The position numbers were made by a program, and so were the translations under genes. From Prevotella sp. ne3005 (lineage in GTDB: Bacteria; Bacteroidota; Bacteroidia; Bacteroidales; Bacteroidaceae): 64,000 bases of DNA. The stretch is taken from positions 1-64,000 of the forward strand of contig NZ_FOCK01000002.1 of NCBI RefSeq assembly GCF_900110085.1, written 5' to 3'. Below are positions 24,864 to 34,176 of the stretch, piece after piece; the first letter of the stretch is position 1; each line of letters starts with the position of its first letter. The notes beneath the pieces were generated by a model, which had not been told where the DNA came from, ran no database searches, and saw only the letters and a program-made list of their open reading frames with translations.

Positions 24864-25700
24864 ATGATTACTAAGCCTATCTGCAAAATCAATCTCGGGC
24901 TCAACGTCGTAGAGCGCCGACCTGACGGTTATCACAACCTTGAGACCGTATTCTACCCCGTTCCCATCACCGACGCCCTCGAGGTTTTTCCCATGGACGA
25001 GTCTTTTCCCTCGCCAGTCGACTGTGACCTGAAAGTCACCAACCTCCATATCGACGGCGATGAGCAGAAGAACCTCGTCGTAAAGGCCTACAACCTCTTG
25101 AAGCAAGACTTCCCTGCCTTGCCTCGCGTACACGCACATTTATATAAAGGTATCCCCACACAGGCCGGTATGGGTGGTGGAAGCAGCGATTGCGGCTTTA
25201 TGATTACCCTTCTCAACCAGATGTTCGCTCTCGGACTTTCCGAGCAGCAGATGATTGATTATGCCGCCCGCCTAGGGGCCGACTGCGCCTTCTTCGTCGT
25301 CAATCGTCCCTGTTATGCAGAAGGTATCGGCGAGAAGATGCAGGACATCGCCCTCAACCTCTCAGGCTGGCATCTGGCTATCGTCCGCCCGGCTATCCCC
25401 GTCTCTACCAAGGAGGCCTTCTCTCTCATCACGCCACAGCACCCGGCAGAGAACTGCCGCGACGTCGTGCTGCAACCCGTAGAAACCTGGCGCGGTCGTC
25501 TGACCAACGATTTCGAGAAGAGTGTCTTTGCTCTCCATCCAGAGATTGGAGCCATCAAGCAGCGCCTCTACGATATGGGCGCTGTCTATGCCTCGATGTC
25601 GGGCTCAGGCTCTTCGCTCTACGGACTATTCCGAGAGCCCGTCAGCCTTGACTCGTTCAACGACGAAGGTACGTTTAAAACAATTATCCCGCTCAGTTGA
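24864..25700 (+). CDS. ispE: 4-diphosphocytidyl-2-C-methyl-D-erythritol kinase
   Basis: A 278-residue GHMP kinase of the non-mevalonate isoprenoid pathway. The start (KINLGLNVVERRPDGYHNLET), the ATP motif GIPTQAGMGGGSSDCGF, and the late glycine loop MSGSGSSLYGLF are all present. It phosphorylates CDP-methylerythritol. It is the last gene of the lon operon; its stop codon is part of the terminator stem. Confidence 0.96.
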   Translation: MITKPICKINLGLNVVERRPDGYHNLETVFYPVPITDALEVFPMDESFPSPVDCDLKVTNLHIDGDEQKNLVVKAYNLLKQDFPALPRVHAHLYKGIPTQAGMGGGSSDCGFMITLLNQMFALGLSEQQMIDYAARLGADCAFFVVNRPCYAEGIGEKMQDIALNLSGWHLAIVRPAIPVSTKEAFSLITPQHPAENCRDVVLQPVETWRGRLTNDFEKSVFALHPEIGAIKQRLYDMGAVYASMSGSGSSLYGLFREPVSLDSFNDEGTFKTIIPLS

Positions 25701-25720
25701 GCGGGATAATCTGTTTTTAT
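25683..25720. terminator. Terminator overlapping the ispE stop codon
   Basis: ATTATCCCGCTCA (25683-25695) pairs with TGAGCGGGATAAT (25698-25710), followed by CTGTTTTTATT. The ispE TGA is inside the right arm. It also lies directly downstream of convergent galE. Confidence 0.9.
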
Positions 25721-26757
25721 TGGATACCTTCTTCACGAAGTCTTTTCTGCCACTTCCAGGCACTCTTCAGCACCTCTTCAGTAGGCGTATCAGCCTTCCA
25801 TCCCAATACTTTGTTGGCCTTGTCTACATTTCCCCATACCTGCTCTATATCACCCTCACGGCGCGGAGCATAGGTCCAGTTCACCTTTACGCCTGTAGCC
25901 TTCTCAAATCCCTCTACGACCTCAAGCGTAGAAAGGCCGCGGCCAGTACCGATGTTAAAAATCTCTACAGCATCAGTATCAGGCTTGTCGAGCACACGCT
26001 CCATAGCCTTCACGTGAGCCTTTGCCAGATCCACTACGTAGATGTAGTCGCGAATACAAGTCTTGTCAGGGGTGTTGTAGTCGTTGCCGAAAATCTTCAA
26101 CTGCTCGCGGATGCCGATAGCCGTCTGAGTCACAAACGGAATCAGGTTCATGGGAACGCCGTTAGGCAGTTCGCCAATCAGCGCCGTCGGATGAGCACCG
26201 ATAGGATTAAAATATCTTAGAATGACCGACTTGATAGGCGCACCCGAGTGGATATAGTCCTGAATGATTTCCTCGTTGATCTGCTTGGTATTGCCATAAG
26301 GACTCATAGCCTTCTGGATGGGCGCATTCTCCGTCACAGGCAGGTTCTCCTGGGAAGGCTGTCCGTAGACGGTGCAACTCGACGAGAAGATGATGCCTTT
26401 CACATCATATTTAGGCATCAACTCCAGGAGGTTGATCAGACTTGTCAGGTTGTTACGATAGTAAAGCAAGGGTTTCTCCACGCTCTCGCCTACAGCCTTC
26501 GAAGCAGCGAAATGAATAATACCCTCAATCTTCGGATATTTCTTGAACACACCTTCCAGAGCTTCCATATCACAACAATCCACCTTCTCGAAAGCCGGAC
26601 GAACGCCCGTAATCTTCTCGATGCCGTCAACTACATTGGCGTTCGAATTAGAGAGATTGTCGATAATGACCACTTCATAACCTGCTTCCTGCAGTTCCAC
26701 GGTCGTATGGCTTCCTATAAAGCCCGTACCACCCGTAACCAAAATTGTCTGTTTCAT
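25717..26757 (-). CDS. galE: UDP-glucose 4-epimerase
   Basis: A 346-residue extended short-chain dehydrogenase. The NAD-binding GGTGFIGSHT is at the N-terminus, and the catalytic block SSSCTVYGQP with YGNTK (Ser/Tyr-x3-Lys) follows. The GNDYNTPDKTCIRDYIYVVDLA segment is typical of GalE. It interconverts UDP-glucose and UDP-galactose. It is the last gene of the rfbC-ugd-lipoprotein-galE unit, so its main use here may be surface polysaccharide precursors rather than galactose catabolism (inference from neighbours). Confidence 0.96.
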   Translation of the reverse strand: MKQTILVTGGTGFIGSHTTVELQEAGYEVVIIDNLSNSNANVVDGIEKITGVRPAFEKVDCCDMEALEGVFKKYPKIEGIIHFAASKAVGESVEKPLLYYRNNLTSLINLLELMPKYDVKGIIFSSSCTVYGQPSQENLPVTENAPIQKAMSPYGNTKQINEEIIQDYIHSGAPIKSVILRYFNPIGAHPTALIGELPNGVPMNLIPFVTQTAIGIREQLKIFGNDYNTPDKTCIRDYIYVVDLAKAHVKAMERVLDKPDTDAVEIFNIGTGRGLSTLEVVEGFEKATGVKVNWTYAPRREGDIEQVWGNVDKANKVLGWKADTPTEEVLKSAWKWQKRLREEGIQ

Positions 26758-26802
26758 ATATTAATAGTAATTAAAAAATACACATTAGAATCATTTAAAA
26801 AA

Positions 26803-27579
26803 TTAATACTCCACGAGCTGCATGGTCATTTGTCCTTGATAGGACACAAGCGACTCTACGAGGTAACAACTCGCACCATCTGGGATGCAGAGTGTTGCAA
26901 CGAAGTGGAGACCAGCTGCATCGACATGGCTAAACTCCATATTACCCAACACGGCTTCTTCAAGGAATTCGGCAGGCACCTTGCCGGCATACTGCTGCTT
27001 GCGAAAGTCACTGGAAAAGAGCTGACGCGAACCCTGAAACACGCTAACGTGCATAATGTTGTCGTAATAAACATTCTCAACCTCGAGACCATCATCGTTA
27101 TAGGAACGTGTCGTGACTTTGTATTTTGTGGGATTGATAGCTATATACCAATGGTAGCGATTCCCCCCATAGACAATTACAGAATCAATCTTTACCTGAT
27201 GGGAATAACTGAGCACAGGTGGCGTATCGCGCACGAACTCAGACTCATCAGCAGGATCGTCACTCTTGGAGAACTTTAGTAAGTCGCCATTCTGATTTTT
27301 AAACCAGAAGAGATGAGGCAACTGCTTGACAATACCATAGGATGCGCCTGAAGCGAGCACAAGCGAATCGCCCATAACACGGAAATAAGCAGGCATGCTA
27401 GTGGAATCGGCATAATAGATAGTGTCGCCCTGAACACGAAAAGAAACATCGCCTCCTTCTGCATCAATCCATATACCCTGTAACATCGCTTTAGCCTCTT
27501 TGTTTTCGGAGACCTCTTCGCGATGGTTACATGCCACCAAGACAACTGCCGTCAGACATACAACAATAATTCTGTTCAT
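26803..27579 (-). CDS. Lipoprotein, DUF4738-like
   Basis: A 258-residue protein with a lipoprotein signal (MNRIIVVCLTAVVLVAC; lipid-modified Cys17). The body starts with a short beta-rich segment (GIWIDAEGGDVSFRVQGDTIYYAD) of the type seen in DUF4738 proteins, followed by a second beta-rich half. The biochemical function is unknown. It overlaps the ugd gene by 4 bp and precedes galE by 45 bp, so it travels with nucleotide-sugar genes. A link to exopolysaccharide assembly is only suggested by position. Confidence 0.6.
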   Translation of the reverse strand: MNRIIVVCLTAVVLVACNHREEVSENKEAKAMLQGIWIDAEGGDVSFRVQGDTIYYADSTSMPAYFRVMGDSLVLASGASYGIVKQLPHLFWFKNQNGDLLKFSKSDDPADESEFVRDTPPVLSYSHQVKIDSVIVYGGNRYHWYIAINPTKYKVTTRSYNDDGLEVENVYYDNIMHVSVFQGSRQLFSSDFRKQQYAGKVPAEFLEEAVLGNMEFSHVDAAGLHFVATLCIPDGASCYLVESLVSYQGQMTMQLVEY

Positions 27580-28895
27580 TTACCAATACAATGATATTCG
27601 AAGTTATTCTCATCGAGTTCTTCGGTATCGAAGATGTTACGACCGTCTATGACGAGCGGACGCTTCATTGCTTTTTTGATAACGCCCCAGCCAGGAAGAC
27701 GGAACTCCTTCCACTCAGTGAGCAGTAGTAAGGCATCGGCATCGAGCACACAATCATACATGTCGCGACAGTAGGTTATAGCATCGCCAATACGGCGCTT
27801 ACACTCGTTCATAGCTACAGGATCGTATGCGCGGACAGTGCAGCCTGCCTCGAGCAATTTTCCTATCATGACGAGGGCTGTAGACTCGCGCATATCGTCG
27901 GTCTCGGGCTTAAACGAGAGACCCCACATGGCGATGGTCTTTCCTTTCAGAGCTTCAACACTGCCAAATGCCTTGACAAGCTTCTCGAAGAGTACACCTT
28001 TCTGATTTTCGTTAACACGCTCCACAGCTTTCAGCACTTCCATCGAATAGCCATTCTGATCAGCCGTCTTAATGAGAGCCTTCACATCTTTGGGGAAACA
28101 CGAGCCACCATAGCCACAACCGGCATAGAGGAACTTTCGACCAATACGCGTGTCAGAGCCTATCCCCGCGCGTACCATATTAACATCTGCCCCCACACGC
28201 TCACAGAGATTGGCAATATCGTTCATAAACGAGATACGAGTAGCGAGCATGGAGTTGGCGGCATACTTGGTCATCTCCGCAGAAGGGATATCCATGAAAA
28301 TAACGCGGAAATTATTTATGAGAAAAGGCTTGTAGAGTTTGGTCAGCACTTTCTTGGCGTGCTCGCTTTCAATGCCTACTACGACGCGATCTGGGCTCAT
28401 AAAATCCTTTATGGCATTACCCTCCTTAAGGAACTCGGGATTGGAAGCAACATCGAACTCGATGTCGACACCACGTCTCTGGAGCTCTTCCTCAATAGTT
28501 TTACGCACTTTGCATGCAGTACCTACGGGAACGGTTGACTTGGTAACAACCACCACATAGTGGTTGAGGTTTTGGCCAATGGTACGGGCAACCTGCAGGA
28601 CGTATTTCAAATCGGCAGATCCATCCTCATCGGGAGGCGTACCTACAGCCGAAAAGACAATCTCCACATCGTCGAGCACAGAAGCCAGATCGGTGGTAAA
28701 CTTGAGGCGACCTGCAGCGACATTCTTTTTCACAAGTTCATCGAGACCAGGCTCGTAGATAGGTATCTCGCCATTTTTCAAACGTTCAATCTTCTTCTCA
28801 TCGACATCGACACAAGTCACATTAGCACCTGTGTCAGCGAAACAGGTTCCCGACACCAAACCAACATATCCAGTTCCTACAATTGCTATATTCAT
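27576..28895 (-). CDS. ugd: UDP-glucose 6-dehydrogenase
   Basis: A 439-residue enzyme oxidising UDP-glucose to UDP-glucuronate with two NAD+. The N-terminal Rossmann motif is NIAIVGTGYVGLVSG; the catalytic Cys lies in YGGSCFPKDVKAL; the middle and C-terminal UDP-binding domains are of normal length. UDP-glucuronate feeds capsule and exopolysaccharide synthesis. It sits between rfbC (17-bp gap) and the lipoprotein gene (4-bp overlap). Confidence 0.96.
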   Translation of the reverse strand: MNIAIVGTGYVGLVSGTCFADTGANVTCVDVDEKKIERLKNGEIPIYEPGLDELVKKNVAAGRLKFTTDLASVLDDVEIVFSAVGTPPDEDGSADLKYVLQVARTIGQNLNHYVVVVTKSTVPVGTACKVRKTIEEELQRRGVDIEFDVASNPEFLKEGNAIKDFMSPDRVVVGIESEHAKKVLTKLYKPFLINNFRVIFMDIPSAEMTKYAANSMLATRISFMNDIANLCERVGADVNMVRAGIGSDTRIGRKFLYAGCGYGGSCFPKDVKALIKTADQNGYSMEVLKAVERVNENQKGVLFEKLVKAFGSVEALKGKTIAMWGLSFKPETDDMRESTALVMIGKLLEAGCTVRAYDPVAMNECKRRIGDAITYCRDMYDCVLDADALLLLTEWKEFRLPGWGVIKKAMKRPLVIDGRNIFDTEELDENNFEYHCIGK

Positions 28896-28912
28896 AAGCT
28901 CTTAACGTTCAA

Positions 28913-29461
28913 TTAATCAAATACTTCCGCGTCTTTCAAAAAGGGTTGATTTAAATCCTTTTCACTAGTTTGTACTTTCGAGAAATCGATAGGCCATTCA
29001 ATGCCAAGTGCGGGATCGTTCCAGCGGATGCCAGCCTCAGTCTTAGGTGAATATGGCTGATCGACCTTATACGTAAAAATAGCCTCTTCGCTAAGCACTA
29101 AGAAACCATGGGCGAAACCACGAGGAATGAAAAACTGGCGTTTATTCTCCTCACTCAGCTCCACCATCACATGCTTGCCAAAAGTAGGACTCGACTTACG
29201 TATATCCACTGCTACATCGAGCACACGCCCCTTGATAACTCTGACGAGCTTAGACTGGGAGGTGTTTCCCTTTTGGTAATGCAAACCACGAAGCACGCCA
29301 AATGATGACTTCGACTCATTGTCTTGAATAAAGTCAACCCTACCCACTTTCTCATTGAACTCGGATTGTTTCCAAGCTTCCATAAAATATCCACGGGCAT
29401 CATTGAACACTTTTGGTTCGATGATAAAAACACCCTCAATATCAGTCTTAATAAATTCCAT
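28913..29461 (-). CDS. rfbC: dTDP-4-dehydrorhamnose 3,5-epimerase
   Basis: A 182-residue cupin enzyme of dTDP-L-rhamnose synthesis. Visible are FNDARGYFMEAWK, RGLHYQKG with the catalytic His, and IPRGFAHGFLVLSEEA. No rfbA, rfbB or rfbD is in the window, so the remaining pathway genes are elsewhere. It is the first gene of the four-gene nucleotide-sugar operon, read from a -7 box at 29478. Confidence 0.95.
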   Translation of the reverse strand: MEFIKTDIEGVFIIEPKVFNDARGYFMEAWKQSEFNEKVGRVDFIQDNESKSSFGVLRGLHYQKGNTSQSKLVRVIKGRVLDVAVDIRKSSPTFGKHVMVELSEENKRQFFIPRGFAHGFLVLSEEAIFTYKVDQPYSPKTEAGIRWNDPALGIEWPIDFSKVQTSEKDLNQPFLKDAEVFD

Positions 29462-29477
29462 TCTCTAAAATTTTGTG

Positions 29478-29510
29478 CAAAGATACAGTAAAAAATCGAT
29501 TTATTCGAAA
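29478..29510 (-). promoter_or_regulatory. rfbC operon promoter
   Basis: On the minus strand TATCTTTG (29478-29485) lies 16 bases before the ATG, with a TTTCG near-match (29506-29510) 20 bp upstream. Confidence 0.6.
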
Positions 29511-29526
29511 TTTTAAGTTTCTTTTA

Positions 29527-29558
29527 TTTGCTTATCTCATTTTTTTGCTGTAATTTTG
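29527..29558 (+). promoter_or_regulatory. HU-SPOR gene promoter, leaderless configuration
   Basis: TTTG (29527-29530), 20 bp, TAATTTTG (29551-29558). The GTG start is at 29564, 5 bases after the box, where transcription itself should begin. Confidence 0.8.
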
Positions 29559-29563
29559 CAGTC

Positions 29564-30613
29564 GTGATTGAACTTGAGAGACATATAGAGATACTCCTGC
29601 TCAATAATGAATGCGTGATAGTCCCTGATTTAGGAGGGTTTATGACGCATCATGTTGACGCGAGGTATGACAAGGAGGAAGGCGTCTTTCTCCCACCTTT
29701 ACGTACTTTAGGTTTCAATCCACAGCTAAAGATTAACGACTCACTGTTGGCACAGTCGTATGTAGAAGCCTACGACATTAGCTATCCCGAGGCCTTACAG
29801 CGCATTGAAGACGAAGTTAACGAGCTGAAGATGCACCTCCAGAACGACGGGTCATATGAGATGAACGACATTGGCACGCTCGCATTTAACGAGGATGGGC
29901 ACTATGTGTTCACACCCTGTGAGGCAGGCATTTTGACCCCCAGTCTCTATGGTCTCGGTGCCTATGAGATGGATTGTTTGCAGATTGCCGCTTCTGGTGA
30001 CAGGAATATTATTAAAAAGGTACAGGAAGAGCCTATGGAAAGTACCCAGATTATCAGCATGACACCTGCTGAGGAAGACGACGATGATGAGGATGTGGTA
30101 AAGATTAAGTTCTCCTGGATTCGTAATACGGTGGCTGTGGCTGCAGTCCTGATTGCAGTCTTCTTATTGGCACTGCCTTCTGGCAAAACTGAAATGATGA
30201 CGCGCACAATTAGCAATATCAACAATGGCCTACTATTCGGAATGATGTCAAAGGACACGAATACGACACCGATAGACTACAAAAAAAAGGACATTCAGCA
30301 GGCAATGGTCAAGACGGATACTATCCTGAAGAATGACACGCTGTCCCCCGCCAAGGTGGCAACAAAAGAAAAGGGCCATAAAGGTTTTTGTATTGTGTTG
30401 GCAAGCCATGTTTCAAAGAAGAATGCCAATGCATTCGTTGAGGAGCTGCAAAAGAAAGGGTATGCGAAGTCTGAGGTGTATATCTATAATGATGTCACAC
30501 GCGTTGTTTATGGAAATTTCGAGACACAGAGTGAAGCCTACGACACCCTACGTAAGGTGCATAGGATAAAAGGACTGGAAGAGGCTTGGGTCTATCAATT
30601 CAAGGAAAAATAA
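29564..30613 (+). CDS. HU-CCDC81/SPOR-domain membrane protein
   Basis: A 349-residue protein starting at GTG 29564 (VIELERHIEILL), the usual family N-terminus; the open frame continues upstream only into the promoter. Residues 1-140 form an HU/IHF-like module of the CCDC81 clade (VPDLGGFMTHH; NDIGTLAFNEDGHYVF). An acidic linker (EEDDDDED, 170-177) precedes one membrane helix (188-206). The C-terminus (about 272-346) is a SPOR domain, which binds denuded septal peptidoglycan. The layout implies cytoplasmic HU fold, membrane, periplasmic SPOR. It overlaps the FHA gene by one base. Confidence 0.85.
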   Translation: MIELERHIEILLLNNECVIVPDLGGFMTHHVDARYDKEEGVFLPPLRTLGFNPQLKINDSLLAQSYVEAYDISYPEALQRIEDEVNELKMHLQNDGSYEMNDIGTLAFNEDGHYVFTPCEAGILTPSLYGLGAYEMDCLQIAASGDRNIIKKVQEEPMESTQIISMTPAEEDDDDEDVVKIKFSWIRNTVAVAAVLIAVFLLALPSGKTEMMTRTISNINNGLLFGMMSKDTNTTPIDYKKKDIQQAMVKTDTILKNDTLSPAKVATKEKGHKGFCIVLASHVSKKNANAFVEELQKKGYAKSEVYIYNDVTRVVYGNFETQSEAYDTLRKVHRIKGLEEAWVYQFKEK

Positions 30614-31146
30614 TGAAAAGAGTTCGTTGTCCTAAATGTGACCAGTATATTACGTTCGACGAAACGAAATATACTGCAGGTCAGTCGTTGGTTTTCAAAT
30701 GTCCTGATTGTGGAAAAGAATTTGGCATTCGGATAGGTGTGAGCAAACTGCGAGCGCGTCAGAAAGATGAGAACCCTGATGAACAAGCCAATGCTGAAGG
30801 TTGCGGTTCGATTGTGGTCATCGAGAATGTATTTCATTTCAAACAAGTCATCCCTCTCCAGATGGGCGACAATGTGATAGGCAGATACCAGAAAGGAAAT
30901 CCTGCCAATTGTACCTTTGAGACTGTCGACCCCAGCGTGGATTTGAATCATTGTACTATCACAGTCTGTCGGGATAAACAAGGTAACCTGAAATATACCC
31001 TGAAAGACAATAATAGCAATACTGGCACTTTCGTGGACAATGTGGAGGTGACCCAACGTGAACGTCGTATCATCACAGATGGAACTCTTTTTACTATAGG
31101 TGCTACAAGCATCATTTTGCGCTCTGCCGACAGTAAAGATGAATAA
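30613..31146 (+). CDS. Zinc-ribbon plus FHA domain protein
   Basis: A 177-residue cytoplasmic protein. Residues 1-40 are an MJ0042-type zinc finger (CPKC at 6-9, CPDC at 30-33). Residues about 67-170 form an FHA domain with GRYQKG (90-95), LNHCTI in place of SxxHC, and NSNTGTFV. FHA domains bind phosphothreonine peptides. The ATG overlaps the last base of the HU-SPOR stop (TAATG), so translation is likely coupled. No kinase lies nearby; the phosphorylated partner is unknown. Confidence 0.85.
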   Translation: MKRVRCPKCDQYITFDETKYTAGQSLVFKCPDCGKEFGIRIGVSKLRARQKDENPDEQANAEGCGSIVVIENVFHFKQVIPLQMGDNVIGRYQKGNPANCTFETVDPSVDLNHCTITVCRDKQGNLKYTLKDNNSNTGTFVDNVEVTQRERRIITDGTLFTIGATSIILRSADSKDE

Positions 31147-31224
31147 TTATCCATAATTTCTAAAGAAATTAACAGCATTTTATCAATTTCTTCTTATTTA
31201 AGCACGTTTTACCAACTTTTTTTG

Positions 31225-31232
31225 TACCTTTG
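31225..31232 (+). promoter_or_regulatory. purU operon -7 box
   Basis: TACCTTTG, 30 bases before the purU ATG. The -33 region is T-rich without a clean TTTG at 19-21 bp. Confidence 0.6.
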
Positions 31233-31262
31233 CGCCTTGAAATTTCATAGAATCAAAAATTA

Positions 31263-32126
31263 ATGGAAACGACAGCTATTCTACTTCTGCACTGCCCTGA
31301 CCAGCAGGGTATCATTTCAGAAGTTACCAAGTTTATTACAGACAACAAAGGCAATATCGTCTACCTCGATCAGTATGTGGACAAGGTGGAAGGTATGTTT
31401 TTTATGAGAATAGAATGGGAACTTGAAGGATTCCTGATTCCACGTGACAAGCTCTACGACTACCTGACCACACTTTATGCTCAGCGTTATCAGATGAAGT
31501 TCAGCCTTTATTATAGTGACAAACGTCCACGAATGGCTATCTTCGTGTCTAAGATGAGCCATTGTCTCTATGATTTGCTGGCCCGTTGGAAAGCAGGTGA
31601 GTTCAACTGTGACATTCCTTGTATTGTATCCAATCATGAGGATCTGCGCTATGTGGCCGATCAGTTTGGAATCCCCTACTATGTGTGGAGCATCAAAAAG
31701 GATCACTCGAACAAGGCAGAAGTTGAACAGGCAGAGATGGATCTTTTGAAGAAGGAGGACATCTCGTTTATCGTGCTGGCACGCTATATGCAGATTATTA
31801 GCGACGAGATGATTGCTGAGTACCCTCATCACATTATTAATATCCATCACTCGTTCCTGCCGGCCTTCATTGGTGCAAAACCTTATCATCAGGCTTACGA
31901 GCGCGGTGTGAAGATCATCGGTGCCACCAGTCACTATGTGACAGCCGAACTGGATGCTGGTCCTATCATTGAACAGGATGTGACCCGTATCACTCATAAG
32001 GATACGCCAGAGAGTTTGGTGCTGAAAGGCAAGGATCTAGAGAAAATTGTGCTTTCGCATGCCGTTTCCAAACATATCCAGCGCAAGATTCTCACTTATA
32101 AGAATAAGACGATTATCTTCTCATGA
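31263..32126 (+). CDS. purU: Formyltetrahydrofolate deformylase
   Basis: A 287-residue protein. An N-terminal ACT domain (about 1-85, LLHCPDQQGIISEVT) is followed by a formyltransferase fold with the catalytic set NIHHSFLPAFIGAKPY and the Asp in ELDAGPIIEQD. It releases formate from 10-formyl-THF for PurT and folate balance. Its link with his genes makes sense because histidine synthesis produces AICAR, which consumes formyl-THF (pathway knowledge). It overlaps hisH by 4 bp and starts a long operon. Confidence 0.95.
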   Translation: METTAILLLHCPDQQGIISEVTKFITDNKGNIVYLDQYVDKVEGMFFMRIEWELEGFLIPRDKLYDYLTTLYAQRYQMKFSLYYSDKRPRMAIFVSKMSHCLYDLLARWKAGEFNCDIPCIVSNHEDLRYVADQFGIPYYVWSIKKDHSNKAEVEQAEMDLLKKEDISFIVLARYMQIISDEMIAEYPHHIINIHHSFLPAFIGAKPYHQAYERGVKIIGATSHYVTAELDAGPIIEQDVTRITHKDTPESLVLKGKDLEKIVLSHAVSKHIQRKILTYKNKTIIFS

Positions 32127-32713
32127 ACGTAGCAATAGTCAAATATAACGCAGGGAATATCTATTCGGTGTTGAATGCACTGAAACGGGTGGGCATAGAT
32201 CCCGTTCTGACTGACGATGCAGAACTGCTGAAGAAGGCCGACCGTGTGTTGTTCCCTGGACAGGGACACGCCGCTGAGGCCATGGATTATCTCAAGTCCC
32301 ACAGGCTCGATGAGGTGATTCGCGACTTGAAGCAGCCGGTATTCGGCATTTGCGTGGGACAACAGTTACTCTGTAAGCACTCAGAAGAAGGTGACGTGGA
32401 TTGTATCGGTATTTTTGATGCCGAAGTCAAGCGTTTCCAACCAGAGAAGCATGAAGACAAGGTGCCATGTATGGGATGGAACAAACTGTACGACCTGAAA
32501 TCACCACTGATGGCAAATCTGGGTACAGATCCCTACGTCTATTTTGTTCACAGTTACTATGTGCCGCTTTGTGAAGAAACCATTGCCACGGCAGATTACG
32601 TTCTTCCTTATTCTGCTTCTATGCACAAAAACAATTTCTACACCTGCCAATTCCACCCAGAGAAAAGTGGTAAGGTCGGAGAACAAATTTTAGAGAATTT
32701 CCTCCAGTTATGA
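32123..32713 (+). CDS. hisH: Imidazole glycerol phosphate synthase glutaminase subunit
   Basis: A 196-residue class I glutamine amidotransferase. The nucleophile elbow reads FGICVGQQLL (family usually GICLGMQ), and His-Glu of the triad are in FHPEKSG. It supplies ammonia to HisF. It overlaps purU and hisA by 4 bp each. Confidence 0.95.
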   Translation: MNVAIVKYNAGNIYSVLNALKRVGIDPVLTDDAELLKKADRVLFPGQGHAAEAMDYLKSHRLDEVIRDLKQPVFGICVGQQLLCKHSEEGDVDCIGIFDAEVKRFQPEKHEDKVPCMGWNKLYDLKSPLMANLGTDPYVYFVHSYYVPLCEETIATADYVLPYSASMHKNNFYTCQFHPEKSGKVGEQILENFLQL

Positions 32714-33438
32714 AAATAGAACTAATACCCGCTATAGACATTATCGAAGGGCAGTGTGTACGCCTGACGAAAGGTGACTACGACCAGAAGACCGTCTATC
32801 GTGACTCTCCTGCAGAGGTGGCCAGGGAGTTTGAGTCCTTCGGCTTCAAACGTCTGCATGTGGTGGATCTCGATGGCGCAAAGTCTAAACATATTGTCAA
32901 TGATGCTGTTCTGAATGCGATAACCAGCAACACATCACTCACCGTCGACTTTGGTGGTGGCATCAAGACGGATGGGGATATTGAGAAGGCTTTTGCTTCT
33001 GGTGCCGCTATGGTGACTGTTGGCTCTATTGCCGTTACCCAGCCAGAGCTCTTTATGGGATGGTTGGAGAAATATGGTTCTGAACGCATGATCCTGGGTG
33101 CCGACGTTCGTCATGGAATGATCAGCATCAATGGTTGGAAAGAAGATTCCAGTGAAGAATTACTTCCTTTCTTGAAAAAATATGTAGAGGCAGGCGTTAA
33201 AAATGTACTCTGCACAGAGATCTCGAAAGACGGCACGTTGGCAGGCCCTGCCATCGACCTGTATAAGAAGGTCATGGACGCCTATCCACAGCTGCACCTG
33301 ATTGCCAGTGGTGGCGTGTCGTCGAAAGAGGATATTCTTGCTCTCGACAAGGCAGGCATACCTGCAGTTGTTTTTGGTAAGGCCATCTATGAAGGAAAGA
33401 TAAATTTGAAAGAGTTATGGGACTGGCAAAACGCATAA
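32710..33438 (+). CDS. hisA: ProFAR isomerase (phosphoribosylformimino-5-aminoimidazole carboxamide ribotide isomerase)
   Basis: A 242-residue beta/alpha barrel with the half-barrel repeats shared with His[23 protein letters not shown] (catalytic Asp), [13 protein letters not shown], and [12 protein letters not shown] for phosphate binding. It catalyses the fourth step of histidine synthesis. It overlaps hisF by 22 bp. Confidence 0.96.
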   Translation: MKIELIPAIDIIEGQCVRLTKGDYDQKTVYRDSPAEVAREFESFGFKRLHVVDLDGAKSKHIVNDAVLNAITSNTSLTVDFGGGIKTDGDIEKAFASGAAMVTVGSIAVTQPELFMGWLEKYGSERMILGADVRHGMISINGWKEDSSEELLPFLKKYVEAGVKNVLCTEISKDGTLAGPAIDLYKKVMDAYPQLHLIASGGVSSKEDILALDKAGIPAVVFGKAIYEGKINLKELWDWQNA

Positions 33439-34175
33439 TACCCTGTCTGGACGTGAAAGACGGTGAGACCGTTAAAGGCACCAACTTCGTGAACCTACGC
33501 TCTGCAGGCGACCCTGTGGCTTTGGGCAAGGCTTATAGTGAGCAAGGAGCCGACGAATTGTGTTTCCTTGATATTACCGCATCGTTCGAAGGGCGTAAGA
33601 CTTTTACGGAGATGGTGACCCGTGTGGCCCGTGAAATCAATATACCATTCACTGTAGGTGGTGGCATCAACGAGTTGGCAGACGTAGAACGGCTGTTGTT
33701 TGCTGGTGCAGACAAGGTGAGCGTAAACAGCGCAGCCATCCGACGTCCAGAACTCATTGACGAGATAACCAGTCATTTTGGCTCACAGGTCTGTGTCTGC
33801 GCCATCGATGCCCGTTTGGATGAAGATGGATGGCACTGTTATCTGAAAGGTGGACGTGAACGTACGGAACGAGGACTTTTCGAATGGGCTCATGAGGCTC
33901 AGGAACGAGGTGCCGGTGAGATTCTGTTCACCTCGATGAATCATGACGGTGTCAAGGAGGGATATGCCAACGAAGCGCTACGCGAATTGGCCGACACCCT
34001 TTCGATACCTGTCATCGCCAGTGGTGGAGCAGGTAAGAAGGAGCATTTCCGCGATACTTTTATCGAGGGACATGCTGATGCTGCATTAGCAGCCAGCGTG
34101 TTTCATTTCGGCGAGATTCCAATCCCCGAACTGAAGGAATATCTAAAACAAGAAGGCATTAATGTAAGATTATAG
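33417..34175 (+). CDS. hisF: Imidazole glycerol phosphate synthase cyclase subunit
   Basis: A 252-residue barrel. The N-terminus [19 protein letters not shown] is diagnostic, with catalytic Asp residues in CLDVKD and [12 protein letters not shown], and phosphate-binding [11 protein letters not shown] and [11 protein letters not shown]. With HisH it makes IGP and AICAR. The ATG at 33417 lies within the last 22 bases of hisA. Confidence 0.96.
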   Translation: MGLAKRIIPCLDVKDGETVKGTNFVNLRSAGDPVALGKAYSEQGADELCFLDITASFEGRKTFTEMVTRVAREINIPFTVGGGINELADVERLLFAGADKVSVNSAAIRRPELIDEITSHFGSQVCVCAIDARLDEDGWHCYLKGGRERTERGLFEWAHEAQERGAGEILFTSMNHDGVKEGYANEALRELADTLSIPVIASGGAGKKEHFRDTFIEGHADAALAASVFHFGEIPIPELKEYLKQEGINVRL

Positions 34176-34176
34176 T

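Noticed and set aside
28560..28916. Plus-strand frame opposite ugd
   Set aside because: A shadow of ugd with no family features.
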